This document shows, piece by piece, positions 33,038 through 41,736 of a stretch of DNA of 46,203 bases. The number at the start of each line of letters is the position of its first letter. Within the stretch, counting starts at the first letter, position 1. The notes beneath the pieces were generated by a model. The model was not told where the DNA came from and made no database searches. It was given only the letters and a program-made list of their open reading frames with translations. The position numbers and the translations under genes are program-made. This stretch comes from an uncultured Anaerotruncus sp. (GTDB lineage Bacteria; Bacillota; Clostridia; Oscillospirales; Ruminococcaceae): contig CALWZG010000023.1 of assembly GCA_944385965.1 (NCBI GenBank), positions 1-46,203 on the forward strand, written 5' to 3'.

Positions 33038-34045
33038 ATGGCGATTTTGGTAACTGGTGGGGCTGGATACATTGGGTCCCATACTTGTGTGGAACTTTTG
33101 AATGCGGGAAAAGAGATTGTGGTGCTGGACAATTTCAGCAACTCCAAACCGGAGGCTCTGCGCCGGATTGAGAAGATTACCGGTAAAACCTTTCCGTTTT
33201 ACCAGGTAGACCTGTTGGACCAGGAAGGTGTGGAACGGGTATTCTCTGAGAATCAGATTGAAGCGGTGATTCATTTTGCGGGCTTGAAAGCGGTGGGCGA
33301 ATCCTGCCAAATCCCTCTGAAATATTACCATAATAATCTGACAGGGACCTTTTACCTGTGCGAGGCTATGGCAAAACATGGCTGCAAACGGATTGTGTTT
33401 TCCTCCTCAGCCACCGTTTATGGGATGCATAACCCCGTTCCCTTTAAGGAGGATATGCCTCTGTCCGCTACCAACCCTTATGGATATACCAAACTCTTTA
33501 TTGAGCAGATTCTCACTGACCTGCATACCGCGGACCCAGATTGGAGTGTCTGCCTGCTGAGGTACTTTAATCCCATAGGGGCCCATAAGAGCGGGCTGCT
33601 GGGGGAGGACCCCAATGGAATTCCCAATAATCTGTTGCCTTATATCGCTCAGGTGGCTACTGGCAGGCTGCCCATGCTTTCGGTCTATGGAAACGACTAC
33701 GATACACCAGATGGGACTGGTGTGCGGGATTACATCCATGTGGTGGATTTGGCCATCGGTCATGTGAAGGCGTTGGATTACATGATGGACAAAACAGGTG
33801 TGGAAGCCATCAACCTAGGAACCGGCCATGGATACTCGGTACTGGATGTGGTTCACGCTTTTGAGAAAGCCTGCGGCAAACCCATTCCTTATAAGATTGC
33901 GCCCCGGCGGGCAGGGGATATCGCCACTTCCTATGCGGACAGCTCCAAGGCTAAGGAGCTGCTGGGCTGGACCGCCACCCAAACCATTGACGACATGTGC
34001 GAGGATAGCTGGAGGTTCTGCTCCCAAAATCCCAATGGACTTTAA
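33038..34045 (+). CDS. galE: UDP-glucose 4-epimerase
   Basis: GalE interconverts UDP-glucose and UDP-galactose. The 335-residue protein has the NAD motif TGGAGYIGSH, the catalytic Ser in FSSSATVYG and the YxxxK pair in NPYGYTKLF, with the sugar-binding region ending in RRAGDIATSYAD. The ATG at 33038 has GGGAG 6 bases upstream; an in-frame ATG at 33023 itself overlaps that site, so the shorter start is preferred. It is monocistronic, with its own promoter and terminator. Confidence 0.97.
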   Translation: MAILVTGGAGYIGSHTCVELLNAGKEIVVLDNFSNSKPEALRRIEKITGKTFPFYQVDLLDQEGVERVFSENQIEAVIHFAGLKAVGESCQIPLKYYHNNLTGTFYLCEAMAKHGCKRIVFSSSATVYGMHNPVPFKEDMPLSATNPYGYTKLFIEQILTDLHTADPDWSVCLLRYFNPIGAHKSGLLGEDPNGIPNNLLPYIAQVATGRLPMLSVYGNDYDTPDGTGVRDYIHVVDLAIGHVKALDYMMDKTGVEAINLGTGHGYSVLDVVHAFEKACGKPIPYKIAPRRAGDIATSYADSSKAKELLGWTATQTIDDMCEDSWRFCSQNPNGL

Positions 34046-34070
34046 TTGAAGCTGATAAAATGATGAGATA

Positions 34071-34105
34071 AAAAGAGGCCTCCGCTAGAAGCGGAGGTCT
34101 CTTTT
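34071..34105. terminator. Bidirectional terminator between galE and the flippase gene
   Basis: AAAAGAGGCCTCCGC and GCGGAGGTCTCTTTT pair over 15 positions (one G-U) around TAGAA, with T-runs on both strands. Confidence 0.9.
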
Positions 34106-34115
34106 CGTAAAGTTT

Positions 34116-35534
34116 TCAGGCGGGACGGGAGTGACCCAGAAGCTTTCCCAGAATCCTTTGGAAATTGGTTAAAAGCTGGCGGAGATTCAGAAGAATGACC
34201 CCTAAGCAGAGGAGAACTTCCGGCAAAATCCATCCTTCTGGCATGGTGAGAAGAATCCAAACCTGAGCCCCCAAAGCAGCCAGATTCAAGATTAAGGAGA
34301 GGGGATGCCACCGGATGCGGATATATTTGTGGGTGTCCACCGCCCGAACAATGAATACCAAAAAGTAACCGGCAAAGGTAGCGAAGGTTCCCCCATTGAT
34401 TCCGAACCGGGGAATCAGCAGAACATTTAAAATGATGTTGATGATCGCTCCCAAAGCAGTGGTGACCAAGGTAGCCACCCCACGTTTTTCCGACATATAG
34501 ATGCTGCCCAAAAAGGTGACAAAACAGGAAAAAGCGGTAGCCAGCAGTAGGAAGGGGGTATACTGCCAAGCCTCATAAAAAGGATTTTTGGTCCCCACTA
34601 CCAGGACCGCGGTCAGCAGCTTGGTGAATAGGATGAGCCCGGAGACCGCAGTAAAGATGAGCGCCTGATAGGAGTTAAATACATTGCTGAAGAAGCGGTC
34701 TCGTCCGGCTCCGCTTTCGGTAAAGGCGGACAGCTGCCAAGCGTCACTGAAGATACCAGAGAGCAGGTTAATAATGGTGGGAATTTTATAGGCTACGGTA
34801 ATTAAGCCCACCGCCTCATCATCAATATAATACCGGATGAAATAATAATCGGATACATTGGTGACCCACCAAAAGATGGTGGTTGGAATCAAAGGGATGG
34901 CATAGCGGAGCATGGAGCCCAATACCGACCAATCGCACCCCCGGAAATCGATATATCGGTTCAGGCTGGCGATGGAAAAAAGGAACAGGGCGGAGAGCAT
35001 ATCGGACACCACCGTAGCCAACACATAGCCCATAACCCCCATTTTAAACACCAGCAAAAACAGCAGGTTAAAAAGAATCACCATCAAGGTAGACAGCACA
35101 CCGTCAAAAGCGAACAGTTTAACCAGCTGCTTGGCCCGAACAAATTGAGAGCATAAAGACCGAAGGCTGGCGGTAAGGACATAAAGACAAATTAAATCTA
35201 TGTGGCCCCCCATCATAGACAGGTCGGAGAGAAGGGGAGAGAGGGCCAAAAGCAGCAGATAACCAGCGCCAATGGCGGTAATAGCGCCGGTAAATACATC
35301 CCGCTTATCCACATGGCGGTCCAACCCAAACCGGATAATAGCGTTGGACATGCCAATGGAGGAGATAGGGATAATGAGATTGGCGGTCTGCACCAGCAGG
35401 TTCGCCAATCCAAGTTCTCCTTTGGTAAGGATATTGGTGTAAAAGGGAACCAAAAGAAACACCAGCACCTTGGAACTGAAGGTGCCGATGGCAAAAATCA
35501 AAGTACCGGAAATCAGTTATTTATACTTGTCCAC
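34116..35534 (-). pseudogene. Polysaccharide flippase (Wzx/MurJ-MATE-like) with in-frame stop at codon 6
   Basis: This multi-helix (12-14) membrane protein is of the oligosaccharide flippase type, which moves lipid-linked sugars across the membrane; SSKVLVFLLVPFYTNILTKGELG is typical of the N-terminus. Read from a GTG at 35534, the frame gives VDKYK, then TAA (35519-35517), then LISGTLIFAIGTFSSK. Family members often start MDKYKKLI or similar, so the stop replaces an expected codon. The rest of the frame (461 residues from a TTG at 35501) is intact. It could be a recent nonsense mutation, a sequence error, or a gene rescued by re-initiation at that TTG. Confidence 0.75.
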
Positions 35535-35551
35535 ACAAGCGCGCCCCGTCC

Positions 35552-36052
35552 TTAAAAGAGACTAAAGAACCCAACCACTCCGTAAGCGCCCAGGGTCATA
35601 ATGATACCGGCCAGCACAACCCCGCCAGTGATGGCCAGCAGAGCGGACCGCATCCGCAAATCCAGCAGAGCAGCCAGTACTGCTCCGGACCAGGCGCCGG
35701 TACCGGGGAGGGGAATCCCCACAAACAAGCAAAGGCCAATGGCCTCATAGCGGCGTACCTTGTCCGCTTTTGACAGGAGTTTGTTCTCATACCAATGGGC
35801 GAAGCCGGAGAGCAGCCGGGTTTTTTTCAGCCATCCAAAGATTGGGCGTCCCAATAACAGAACAAAGGGAACAGGAATCAGGTTTCCCACCACCGAGATA
35901 GCGAATACCTTCCACCACTCCATTCCCATTAAAGCGCCTAAAGGGACCGCACCCCTCAGCTCAATTAAAGGAATCATGGAAACGATGAACAAAGCGGCTT
36001 CTTTGCCAGCGCCGGATAGAAAATCAAAAAGCTGTTGTGTCAATTGTTCCAT
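35552..36052 (-). CDS. Small multidrug export protein family (COG2426)
   Basis: This 166-residue membrane protein has about four or five helices and the family signatures IPLIELRGAVPLGA and GIPLPGTGAWSGA. The name comes from the Pfam family Sm_multidrug_ex; no transport substrate is firmly known, and relatives resemble DedA-like proteins. AAAGGA lies 11 bases before the ATG. The stop is 17 bases before the proposed GTG of the flippase gene, so they may be co-transcribed. Confidence 0.85.
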   Translation of the reverse strand: MEQLTQQLFDFLSGAGKEAALFIVSMIPLIELRGAVPLGALMGMEWWKVFAISVVGNLIPVPFVLLLGRPIFGWLKKTRLLSGFAHWYENKLLSKADKVRRYEAIGLCLFVGIPLPGTGAWSGAVLAALLDLRMRSALLAITGGVVLAGIIMTLGAYGVVGFFSLF

Positions 36053-36220
36053 AAAGTCAGAAATCCTTTCACACTTGTTTTAAAGACCCAAAGGAGGGGC
36101 TTGCCTTTGGAGCGGATGATTCCATTCCAAAAGTTACATGCCTTATCATTATAACTGGATTATATCCCTATTACAATGAAAAGATGTAAATTTTAGGCCG
36201 CTTTCTGCTAAAATTCAAAG

Positions 36221-37030
36221 TTAAAGGGGCAGTCTCAGCAGGCGGGCAGCGTTTTTCCACAAGACCAGCTCCAACTCTTCCTGAGAAAGCCCAGCCTGAT
36301 AGAGAACATCCAATTCCTTGGGTACAGTGTCCCATGGCAGGTCGGTGCCGAATAAAACATGGTTGGCACCTTTTCGGTGAATCAGCGCCCCCAGTTCCTT
36401 GGGCTGAAGGAAAACGCCGCTCATAGCGGTATCAAAATACACATTCGGCAGGTCAGCCAGATAAGTTCCGCTGGATTCCGGGTCTCCCAAGGACCCCATA
36501 TGGGCGGCGATAATGATTAGCTTGGGAAAGGCTTTCGCCACCAAAGCGATGTCTTTGGCGCTGGCCCGCAGAGGCGCTCCAAGCGTCCCCACCGGGTCCC
36601 ATCCAGCGTGAATGGACAGGGGAAGTCTGGCTTGCTGGATGGCGTCGTACAGGGGGAAGTAACGTTGGTTCCCCAGAAAAAAATCCTGGTATTCGGGATG
36701 CAGCTTGATACCTCGCAGACCAGAATCTTTGATTTTGGACACCATTTCCACTGCGTTGTCAGCGTCAGGGAAGACCGAACCGAAGGAGAAAAGTTTTTCG
36801 CTGCTTTGCTGGATTTCCAGCGCGAAACGGTTGATTTTCTCCTGTTGCCTGCTTTTGGTGGCGATGTGGAGGGTGACCGCGTAATCCACCCCCCATTCCT
36901 TCATCCTCTCCAGGGTACCTTTTTGTGTTCCGTCGCTGTGGTACTGTCCTCCGGAAATTTTAGAAACCCGGTCCAAAGCTCGATGAGCGATACGGTCAGG
37001 AAACAGATGTGTATGAAAATCAATCAGCAT
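36221..37030 (-). CDS. Amidohydrolase-family (TIM-barrel) metal hydrolase
   Basis: The protein is 269 residues with the N-terminal metal motif IDFHTHLFPD, an inner histidine in LSIHAGWDP, a further one in IIAAHMGS and an Asp in LFGTDLPW, which is the amidohydrolase-2 pattern (PF04909). Such enzymes include decarboxylases and hydrolases of small acids; this substrate cannot be predicted. AAAGGGA lies 8 bases before the ATG. It is downstream of rex by 84 bases on the same strand and may be co-transcribed. Confidence 0.87.
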   Translation of the reverse strand: MLIDFHTHLFPDRIAHRALDRVSKISGGQYHSDGTQKGTLERMKEWGVDYAVTLHIATKSRQQEKINRFALEIQQSSEKLFSFGSVFPDADNAVEMVSKIKDSGLRGIKLHPEYQDFFLGNQRYFPLYDAIQQARLPLSIHAGWDPVGTLGAPLRASAKDIALVAKAFPKLIIIAAHMGSLGDPESSGTYLADLPNVYFDTAMSGVFLQPKELGALIHRKGANHVLFGTDLPWDTVPKELDVLYQAGLSQEELELVLWKNAARLLRLPL

Positions 37031-37114
37031 ATTGGTTGTCCCTTTCTTGCAGACGAGATCAATTTCTGGAAAAAAGGCGTGGGGAGAACCCCACGCCCGG
37101 CCTTATATCCCCCA

Positions 37115-37789
37115 TCAGAAAATAGGGGACTTTTCCTCATCAGACTCCTCCTCGGCGGAAGCCTCATTGACCTGATAGCAGAAGGTCATCAGGCTGTCCC
37201 CCAGATGAACATTTTCCACCACTACATTCTCAAAATCCAGAGACAGATCGTAATGGGAAAAATTCCAGAAGTTGCGGATTCCCAAGGAAAGCAGCTCCTC
37301 CACCACCTGGCGAGTGTTCTCCCGGGGAATACATAAAATCGCCGCTACCGGATGGTTCCGCAGACAAAAGTCCCGCAGATGAGCGGCATCGGAAACGGTG
37401 AGCTGACGAACCCCTGTACCAATGATTTCAGGGTTATTATCGAAAATGCCAATCAGCTTAAAGCCGCTTTTTTCAAAATTCATATGCTTGGCGATGGTGC
37501 GGCCCAGGTTACCGGCTCCAATAAGAATCATAGGGGTTTGCTTGTCCAGCCCCATGATTTTTCCAATTTCGGTATGGAGGGCGGCCACATTATACCCATA
37601 CCCCTGCTGCCCAAATCCTCCGAAGCAGTTCAAATCCTGGCGGATTTGGGAGGCGGTCAGCTGCATCAGCTGAGCCAGCTCTCTGGAAGAGATGCGGGTT
37701 ACATTTTTTTGCAGCAGCTCCCCAAGAAAACGATAATACCGGGGCAGCCGTCTGATTACAGAAAGAGAAACATTCCCTCGCTTTGCCAT
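37115..37789 (-). CDS. rex: Redox-sensing transcriptional repressor Rex
   Basis: Rex binds DNA when NAD+ is high and lets go when NADH rises, controlling fermentation and hydrogen genes. It has an N-terminal winged helix (ISSRELAQLMQLTASQIRQD, about 36-55), a Rossmann NADH domain with IGAGNLGRTIAKH (about 88-100), and a C-terminal swapped helix, with an acidic tail. The 224-residue length is normal. The ATG at 37789 has AAAGG 9 bases upstream; the TTG at 37798 is not needed. Its probable target in this window is the hydrogenase promoter at 10.2 kb. Confidence 0.95.
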   Translation of the reverse strand: MAKRGNVSLSVIRRLPRYYRFLGELLQKNVTRISSRELAQLMQLTASQIRQDLNCFGGFGQQGYGYNVAALHTEIGKIMGLDKQTPMILIGAGNLGRTIAKHMNFEKSGFKLIGIFDNNPEIIGTGVRQLTVSDAAHLRDFCLRNHPVAAILCIPRENTRQVVEELLSLGIRNFWNFSHYDLSLDFENVVVENVHLGDSLMTFCYQVNEASAEEESDEEKSPIF

Positions 37790-37961
37790 GGCAAACAACC
37801 TTTCATGAGAAAATAGCGCTTACATCTTGTAAGTGGAAGGAAGGCGGGCAGTGTCTTTTGGCGCAGCGGCCTCCTTGAGATACAAAACCCTTCGTTCAAA
37901 GTGCCCTTATGAGGCACGCAAAACCGTTAGAGAAAGGGTCTGAATAAAATAATTAACATTT

Positions 37962-37990
37962 ATTATAGCGCAAATCCGATAAAATGACAA
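37962..37990 (-). promoter_or_regulatory. rex promoter
   Basis: TTGTCA (37985-37990), a 17-base spacer and TATAAT (37962-37967) lie on the minus strand. TGTTAA just downstream is half of a Rex site, but the second half is poor. The leader to the rex ATG is about 165 bases long. Confidence 0.75.
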
Positions 37991-37994
37991 GTCT

Positions 37995-38258
37995 CTACCG
38001 AAAAAGCCCAGCTCTTTCCACCATTTCCACCCATTGCCGCAGTTTCTCCTGACCGGCCCAGCAGCGCCGGCTGACGGTTGATGGGGAAACCCTTAAATAT
38101 TTAGCGCACTGCACCAAGGTGTATCCTTTTAGCAGACGCAGAATCACAGCCTGCCGCTCCAGCGTGGGCAAAGCCTCCAAAGCCGCCCGAAGGAAAGCCC
38201 GATATTGTTGACGCTGCCCTTGGTTATCCTCCTGAAAAAATACATGTTCCAACTGCAT
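37995..38258 (-). CDS. Small sigma-70 region 4-like DNA-binding protein
   Basis: The protein has 87 residues. The second half (LPTLERQAVILRLLKGYTLVQCAKYLRVSPSTVSRR) is a helix-turn-helix of the sigma region 4 / phage ArpU type; there is no region 2, so it is not a full sigma factor. AAAGGGAG lies before the ATG. It is 13 bases downstream of a 69-residue partner gene, in an operon divergent from an XRE repressor and ImmA-like peptidase. By analogy with conjugative elements and phages, it may activate target genes when the repressor is removed. Confidence 0.75.
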   Translation of the reverse strand: MQLEHVFFQEDNQGQRQQYRAFLRAALEALPTLERQAVILRLLKGYTLVQCAKYLRVSPSTVSRRCWAGQEKLRQWVEMVERAGLFR

Positions 38259-38271
38259 AACCGAACTCCCT

Positions 38272-38481
38272 TTAATCGTTCTGCTGGTTATAATACTGAT
38301 GCAGATAATGACTCAGACGGCGCAGTTCCCGTACTTCCTGATAAAGAATCTGGAGGCGCCGTCTTAATTTTAGCGCCTCATCCCCCTGAGCGGTTGCCAG
38401 TTCCAATCTGAGAAACGCAATCCTTTTTAGAATAAAATCGGCGCTGATGAGATATTCTTCCGCTAATTGTGACAGGCTCAT
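38272..38481 (-). CDS. Small helical protein of unknown function
   Basis: The protein has 69 residues, is predicted fully helical and is rich in Leu, Arg and Glu (LKLRRRLQILYQEVRELRRLS), consistent with a coiled coil. I do not recognise a family with certainty; small helical proteins of this type often precede sigma-like genes in clostridial mobile elements. AAAGGAGG lies 8 bases before the ATG. It is the first gene after the operator-bearing promoter at 38540-38568. Confidence 0.65.
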   Translation of the reverse strand: MSLSQLAEEYLISADFILKRIAFLRLELATAQGDEALKLRRRLQILYQEVRELRRLSHYLHQYYNQQND

Positions 38482-38539
38482 ATCCCCTTCCTCCTTTCCC
38501 TCAAGTGACTAAACAGAACGTATGTTTTTTCTTGAGTTC

Positions 38540-38568
38540 AGAATAACACACGAAATGTGTATTCACAA
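38540..38568 (-). promoter_or_regulatory. Promoter of the sigma-like operon with operator in its spacer
   Basis: TTGTGA (38563-38568), a 17-base spacer and TATTCT (38540-38545). The spacer is ACACACGAAATGTGTAT read on the plus strand, which contains the operator ACACGAAATGTGT. Confidence 0.75.
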
Positions 38569-38593
38569 GCTGAAAAGGCAGGAAATATTTCTG

Positions 38594-38622
38594 TTTACAA
38601 TACACACGAATTGTGTTATTAT
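38594..38622 (+). promoter_or_regulatory. Promoter of the XRE/ImmA operon with operator in its spacer
   Basis: TTTACA (38594-38599), a 17-base spacer ATACACACGAATTGTGT and TATTAT (38617-38622). The spacer holds ACACGAATTGTGT, differing at one base from the operator in the divergent promoter. Confidence 0.8.
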
Positions 38623-38703
38623 AACCGGTAGAAGGATTGCGTATGGATTGAGTGGGGAGAGAAAACCCTGAAAATGAGCCAGCAAGAAAAGGAGTTGTGA
38701 TGG

Positions 38704-39096
38704 ATGATTGGAGAACACCTGCGCAGATTGAGAAAAGCCCGAGGATTAACCCAGCAGCAATTAGGAAAGGAGCTGGGGATTTCCGCCAGCGCCATAGGCA
38801 TGTATGAGCAGGGGCGCCGGGCGCCTGACCATAAAACATTGTCAGATCTTTGCCGTTATTTTCAGGTTTCCAGTGATTATTTTCTGCTGGAGCAGAAGGA
38901 TGGGGAGGAGGCGGAGCTGGACCAGCTCATCGCCCAGTTTCAAACCAAGCTGATGAGTCAGGAGGGCTTGATGTTTAATGGGGAGCCTCTGTCCAGAAAA
39001 GAGGTTGCCCAAGTGGTAGAGGCAATCCAGATGGGTACACGAATCGCCATGGAGCGGCTGGCCCGGGGAAAAGACGCTCAAAACAACGGAATGTAG
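38704..39096 (+). CDS. XRE-family repressor, ImmR-like
   Basis: The protein is 130 residues with an N-terminal lambda-repressor-type helix-turn-helix (IGEHLRRLRKARGLTQQQLG through ISASAIGMYEQGRRAPD, residues 2-45) and a C-terminal helical part for dimerisation. AAGGAG lies 9 bases before the ATG. Two near-identical palindromes sit in its own promoter and in the divergent one, so it probably represses both. It is followed 18 bases later by an ImmA-like peptidase, the arrangement seen for ImmR/ImmA of ICEBs1, where the peptidase cleaves the repressor. Confidence 0.88.
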   Translation: MIGEHLRRLRKARGLTQQQLGKELGISASAIGMYEQGRRAPDHKTLSDLCRYFQVSSDYFLLEQKDGEEAELDQLIAQFQTKLMSQEGLMFNGEPLSRKEVAQVVEAIQMGTRIAMERLARGKDAQNNGM

Positions 39097-39114
39097 GAAC
39101 AGGAGTGGGATGCT

Positions 39115-39600
39115 TTGGCGGATATCAGAGCCATTGTGGAGGGTTTGACGGAGGAATACAAAACCAGGGACCCTTTTGAGCTTTGCGGTCATCTGGAGAT
39201 AGAGGTGCTGAAGGCGGTTCTGCCAACACGTGTCTCAGGCTTTTATACAGAGCTGATGGGATTGCCTTTTATTTATCTGAACCAATCCCTTTCTGAAGAA
39301 CGGGAGCGGGCGGTCTGCGCCCATGAGCTGGGGCATGCGGTACTGCACCCAAAATGCAATTCCTTGTTTTTGGGGAAAAGCACGAACTTTGTAACAGGGA
39401 AGTTCGAGCGGGAAGCCAATTTATTCGCTGGCTTTCTGCTGCTGGACCCAGCGCTCAGGGAGCTTTGCCGGCGGGAGGGTTGGACCACCGCCCAACTGGG
39501 AATCTATCTGTCCCTTCCAGAGGAAACTGTGGCTTATTGCGCAGCTCGGCTATGGGATTGGGACAAAGCTGAGGGATTCCAGAATTCCGTCCATTTTTAG
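39115..39600 (+). CDS. ImmA/IrrE-type metallopeptidase
   Basis: The 161-residue protein has the zinc motif HELGH (in CAHELGHAVLH, about residues 67-77) and the third ligand Glu in FEREANLFAGFLL (about 99), which is the ImmA/IrrE family. It probably cleaves the XRE repressor encoded just upstream and so switches on the divergent operon. The start is TTG, with AGGAG 9 bases upstream. The signal that would activate it is unknown. No integrase or other element genes are close, so the switch stands alone. Confidence 0.88.
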   Translation: MADIRAIVEGLTEEYKTRDPFELCGHLEIEVLKAVLPTRVSGFYTELMGLPFIYLNQSLSEERERAVCAHELGHAVLHPKCNSLFLGKSTNFVTGKFEREANLFAGFLLLDPALRELCRREGWTTAQLGIYLSLPEETVAYCAARLWDWDKAEGFQNSVHF

Positions 39601-39638
39601 CCCGGTGAGTCAAAGCGGTCAAAACCAGAGATGGAGAA

Positions 39639-39680
39639 AACCCCCTGATGTAGAAAAATAGATACATCAGGGGGGTTTGT
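39639..39680 (+). terminator. Terminator after the XRE/ImmA operon
   Basis: AACCCCCTGATGTA pairs with TACATCAGGGGGGTT around a 10-base loop and is followed by Ts. The gap 39601-39780 holds nothing else that I can support. Confidence 0.85.
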
Positions 39681-39780
39681 TATAAGTAAAAGAGATGATA
39701 CAGCAAAGGGATTTACATACCCCACACAAACAGGCCAGGTACAAAAATCAAAGCAGTCTTTTTCCAAACAGCTGTCACTG

Positions 39781-41139
39781 TTAGTTTTTTAGACTTTGGA
39801 GAGGTGCGGGAATCTGACCGCCCCGATTGATAAACCTAGCGGGAGATTGGGTGCGCACCGGCATAATGGGAGCGGTTCCGAACAGGCCGCCGTACTCCAA
39901 TTCTTCCCCTTCTTTCAGCCCAACCGCCGGGATAATACGGACAGCAGTGGTTTTGGAGTTTACCATACCGATGGCGGCCTCATCCGCGATAATGGCGGAG
40001 ATGACCTCAGCAGGGGTATCTCCGGGAATGGCAATCATGTCAAGGCCTACCGAGCAAACCGCTGTCATCGCCTCCAATTTTTCGATGCACAGCGCTCCGG
40101 AGCGGGCGGCGTCAATCATTCCAGCGTCCTCTGACACAGGGATAAATGCCCCTGAAAGTCCTCCCACCGCGGAGGAAGCCATCACGCCGCCTTTTTTCAC
40201 AGCGTCATTCAGCAAAGCCAGGCAAGCGGTGGTTCCGCAGGCGCCGCACTGTTCCAAGCCGATTTCCTCCAGAATATGGGCGACGGAGTCTCCCACCGCA
40301 GGTGTGGGCGCCAGAGACAGGTCCACAATGCCAAAAGGAACCCCCAAACGCTTGGCGGCTTCAGAACCGATTAACTGTCCCATACGGGTAATTTTGAAAG
40401 CGGTTTTTTTAATCAGCTCCGCCACCTGGGAAATATCCAAATCCTTGGGAGCAGAGGCCAGAGCTGCCCGAACAACTCCGGGACCGGAAACACCCACATT
40501 GATGACGCAATCCGGCTCCCCAGGCCCATGAAAAGCCCCTGCCATAAAGGGGTTGTCCTCCGGGGCGTTGCAGAACACCACCAGTTTGGAGGAAGCTACA
40601 CATTGACGGTCCTGGGTAATTTCCGAACAGCGGCGAACCACCTGCCCCATCAAACGGACCGCGTCCAAATTGATGCCAGCCTTGGTGGAACCTACATTGA
40701 CAGAAGCGCATACATGCTCGGTGCAGGCCAGCGCCTCAGGGATGGCGTTGATAAGGGCCTGGTCGCCAGCGGCGAACCCTTTATGCACCAAAGCAGAGAA
40801 ACCGCCTATAAAGTTGACTCCTACCTGATTGGCGGCCCGCTCCAAAGCCAGAGCGTATTTGACTGGGTCCCCGCCGGAAGCAGCTACCAGCATGGAGATT
40901 GGGGTGACGGCGATACGTTTATTGATGATGGGGATACCATATTCCATTTCCAAACGTTCCCCGGTTTTTACCAGGTCTTTGGCCTGATGGATGATTTTTT
41001 GGTAAACCTTCTCACAGGAAGCGTCAATATCGCTGTCAGCACAGCTTAGAAGGGAAATCCCCATTGTAATGGTGCGGATATCCAAGTTTTCGTCTTGGAT
41101 CATGCGTATCGTTTCTAAAACATCGCTTGTATTGAGCAT
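39781..41139 (-). CDS. UPF0210 / DUF711 family protein
   Basis: This 452-residue protein resembles pyruvate formate-lyase in fold only (the so-called PFL family, DUF711) and has no known activity. The motifs [31 protein letters not shown] and [20 protein letters not shown] are recognisable, the last cysteine-rich. The ATG at 41139 follows AAAGGGA by 7 bases; an upstream in-frame start at 41190 overlaps the ACT gene. The stop of the ACT-domain gene lies 16 bases before it. The pair UPF0237-UPF0210 is conserved in many anaerobes, which implies joint function. Confidence 0.9.
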   Translation of the reverse strand: MLNTSDVLETIRMIQDENLDIRTITMGISLLSCADSDIDASCEKVYQKIIHQAKDLVKTGERLEMEYGIPIINKRIAVTPISMLVAASGGDPVKYALALERAANQVGVNFIGGFSALVHKGFAAGDQALINAIPEALACTEHVCASVNVGSTKAGINLDAVRLMGQVVRRCSEITQDRQCVASSKLVVFCNAPEDNPFMAGAFHGPGEPDCVINVGVSGPGVVRAALASAPKDLDISQVAELIKKTAFKITRMGQLIGSEAAKRLGVPFGIVDLSLAPTPAVGDSVAHILEEIGLEQCGACGTTACLALLNDAVKKGGVMASSAVGGLSGAFIPVSEDAGMIDAARSGALCIEKLEAMTAVCSVGLDMIAIPGDTPAEVISAIIADEAAIGMVNSKTTAVRIIPAVGLKEGEELEYGGLFGTAPIMPVRTQSPARFINRGGQIPAPLQSLKN

Positions 41140-41155
41140 GGCAGATTCCCTTTCT

Positions 41156-41425
41156 TTAGATTCTGTGCATAGAGTTGAAGATGTCCTCATGCATCACATG
41201 GATGGACAGCCCCTTGGATTCTCCAAGCTGCTGCATCTGATAGACCATCTCTGAAAGCTCACAGTTGAGCTGAGAGATATCCACCAGCATAATCATGCAG
41301 AACAGGTCCTGCAGAACAGTTTGAGTGACTTCCAGAATATTGGCGTTGCAGGCGGCACATTGGTTGGAAACCATGGACATGATACCTACCCGATCTTTAC
41401 CAATCACAGTCAGTACAGCGCGCAT
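41156..41425 (-). CDS. ACT domain protein, UPF0237 family
   Basis: The protein is 89 residues consisting of one ACT domain ([20 protein letters not shown]), a fold that binds small ligands such as amino acids. It lacks any catalytic domain. It is the first gene of the operon with the UPF0210 protein and probably regulates it or senses a metabolite for it. AGGAGG lies 7 bases before the ATG. Confidence 0.92.
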   Translation of the reverse strand: MRAVLTVIGKDRVGIMSMVSNQCAACNANILEVTQTVLQDLFCMIMLVDISQLNCELSEMVYQMQQLGESKGLSIHVMHEDIFNSMHRI

Positions 41426-41547
41426 GATAAAACCTCCTATTGTAAGGGCGGTTGCCCCCTAATGATTTAAAGTTTAACAAACAGACTATCGCAGAGCCAG
41501 TATAACATATTCCTGGAAAAAATACTATACTTTTCATGTAAGGATTG

Positions 41548-41702
41548 TGGTATAATAGCCAGGACGATGCGTGGGCGATGCCCCCTCTCGTCCTTATAGT
41601 TAGGGTTACTGGTTATATCCTTTAAAAGAGAAGTTCGGGAACTTAATCTCAGGTTGGCAAAAGACCCGCTTGCCAACCACTGGAAAAGACGCGGGTTTTA
41701 TG
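41548..41702 (+). ncRNA. Candidate structured RNA between the UPF0237 gene and the PHP gene
   Basis: An extended -10 promoter TGGTATAAT (41548-41556) is followed by a hairpin (GGACGA/TCGTCC, with inner GGGC-GAT-GCCC), then AAGTT-CGGG-AACTT, then a perfect 9-bp hairpin GGTTGGCAA/TTGCCAACC. The last loop holds ACCCGC, complementary to GCGGGT at 41691-41696. These two can form either a pseudoknot or a competing terminator stem (GCGGGTTTT). There is no coding frame. It does not match a riboswitch class I know; a 6S-like or cis-regulatory RNA is possible. Confidence 0.55.
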
Positions 41703-41736
41703 TTAAGATAGAACAGGAAAGAAGGGGGGAATCCTT

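Noticed and set aside
37943..37960. Rex self-regulatory site near the rex promoter
   Set aside because: Only one half (TGTTAA) matches; the second half is poor, so it is not called.
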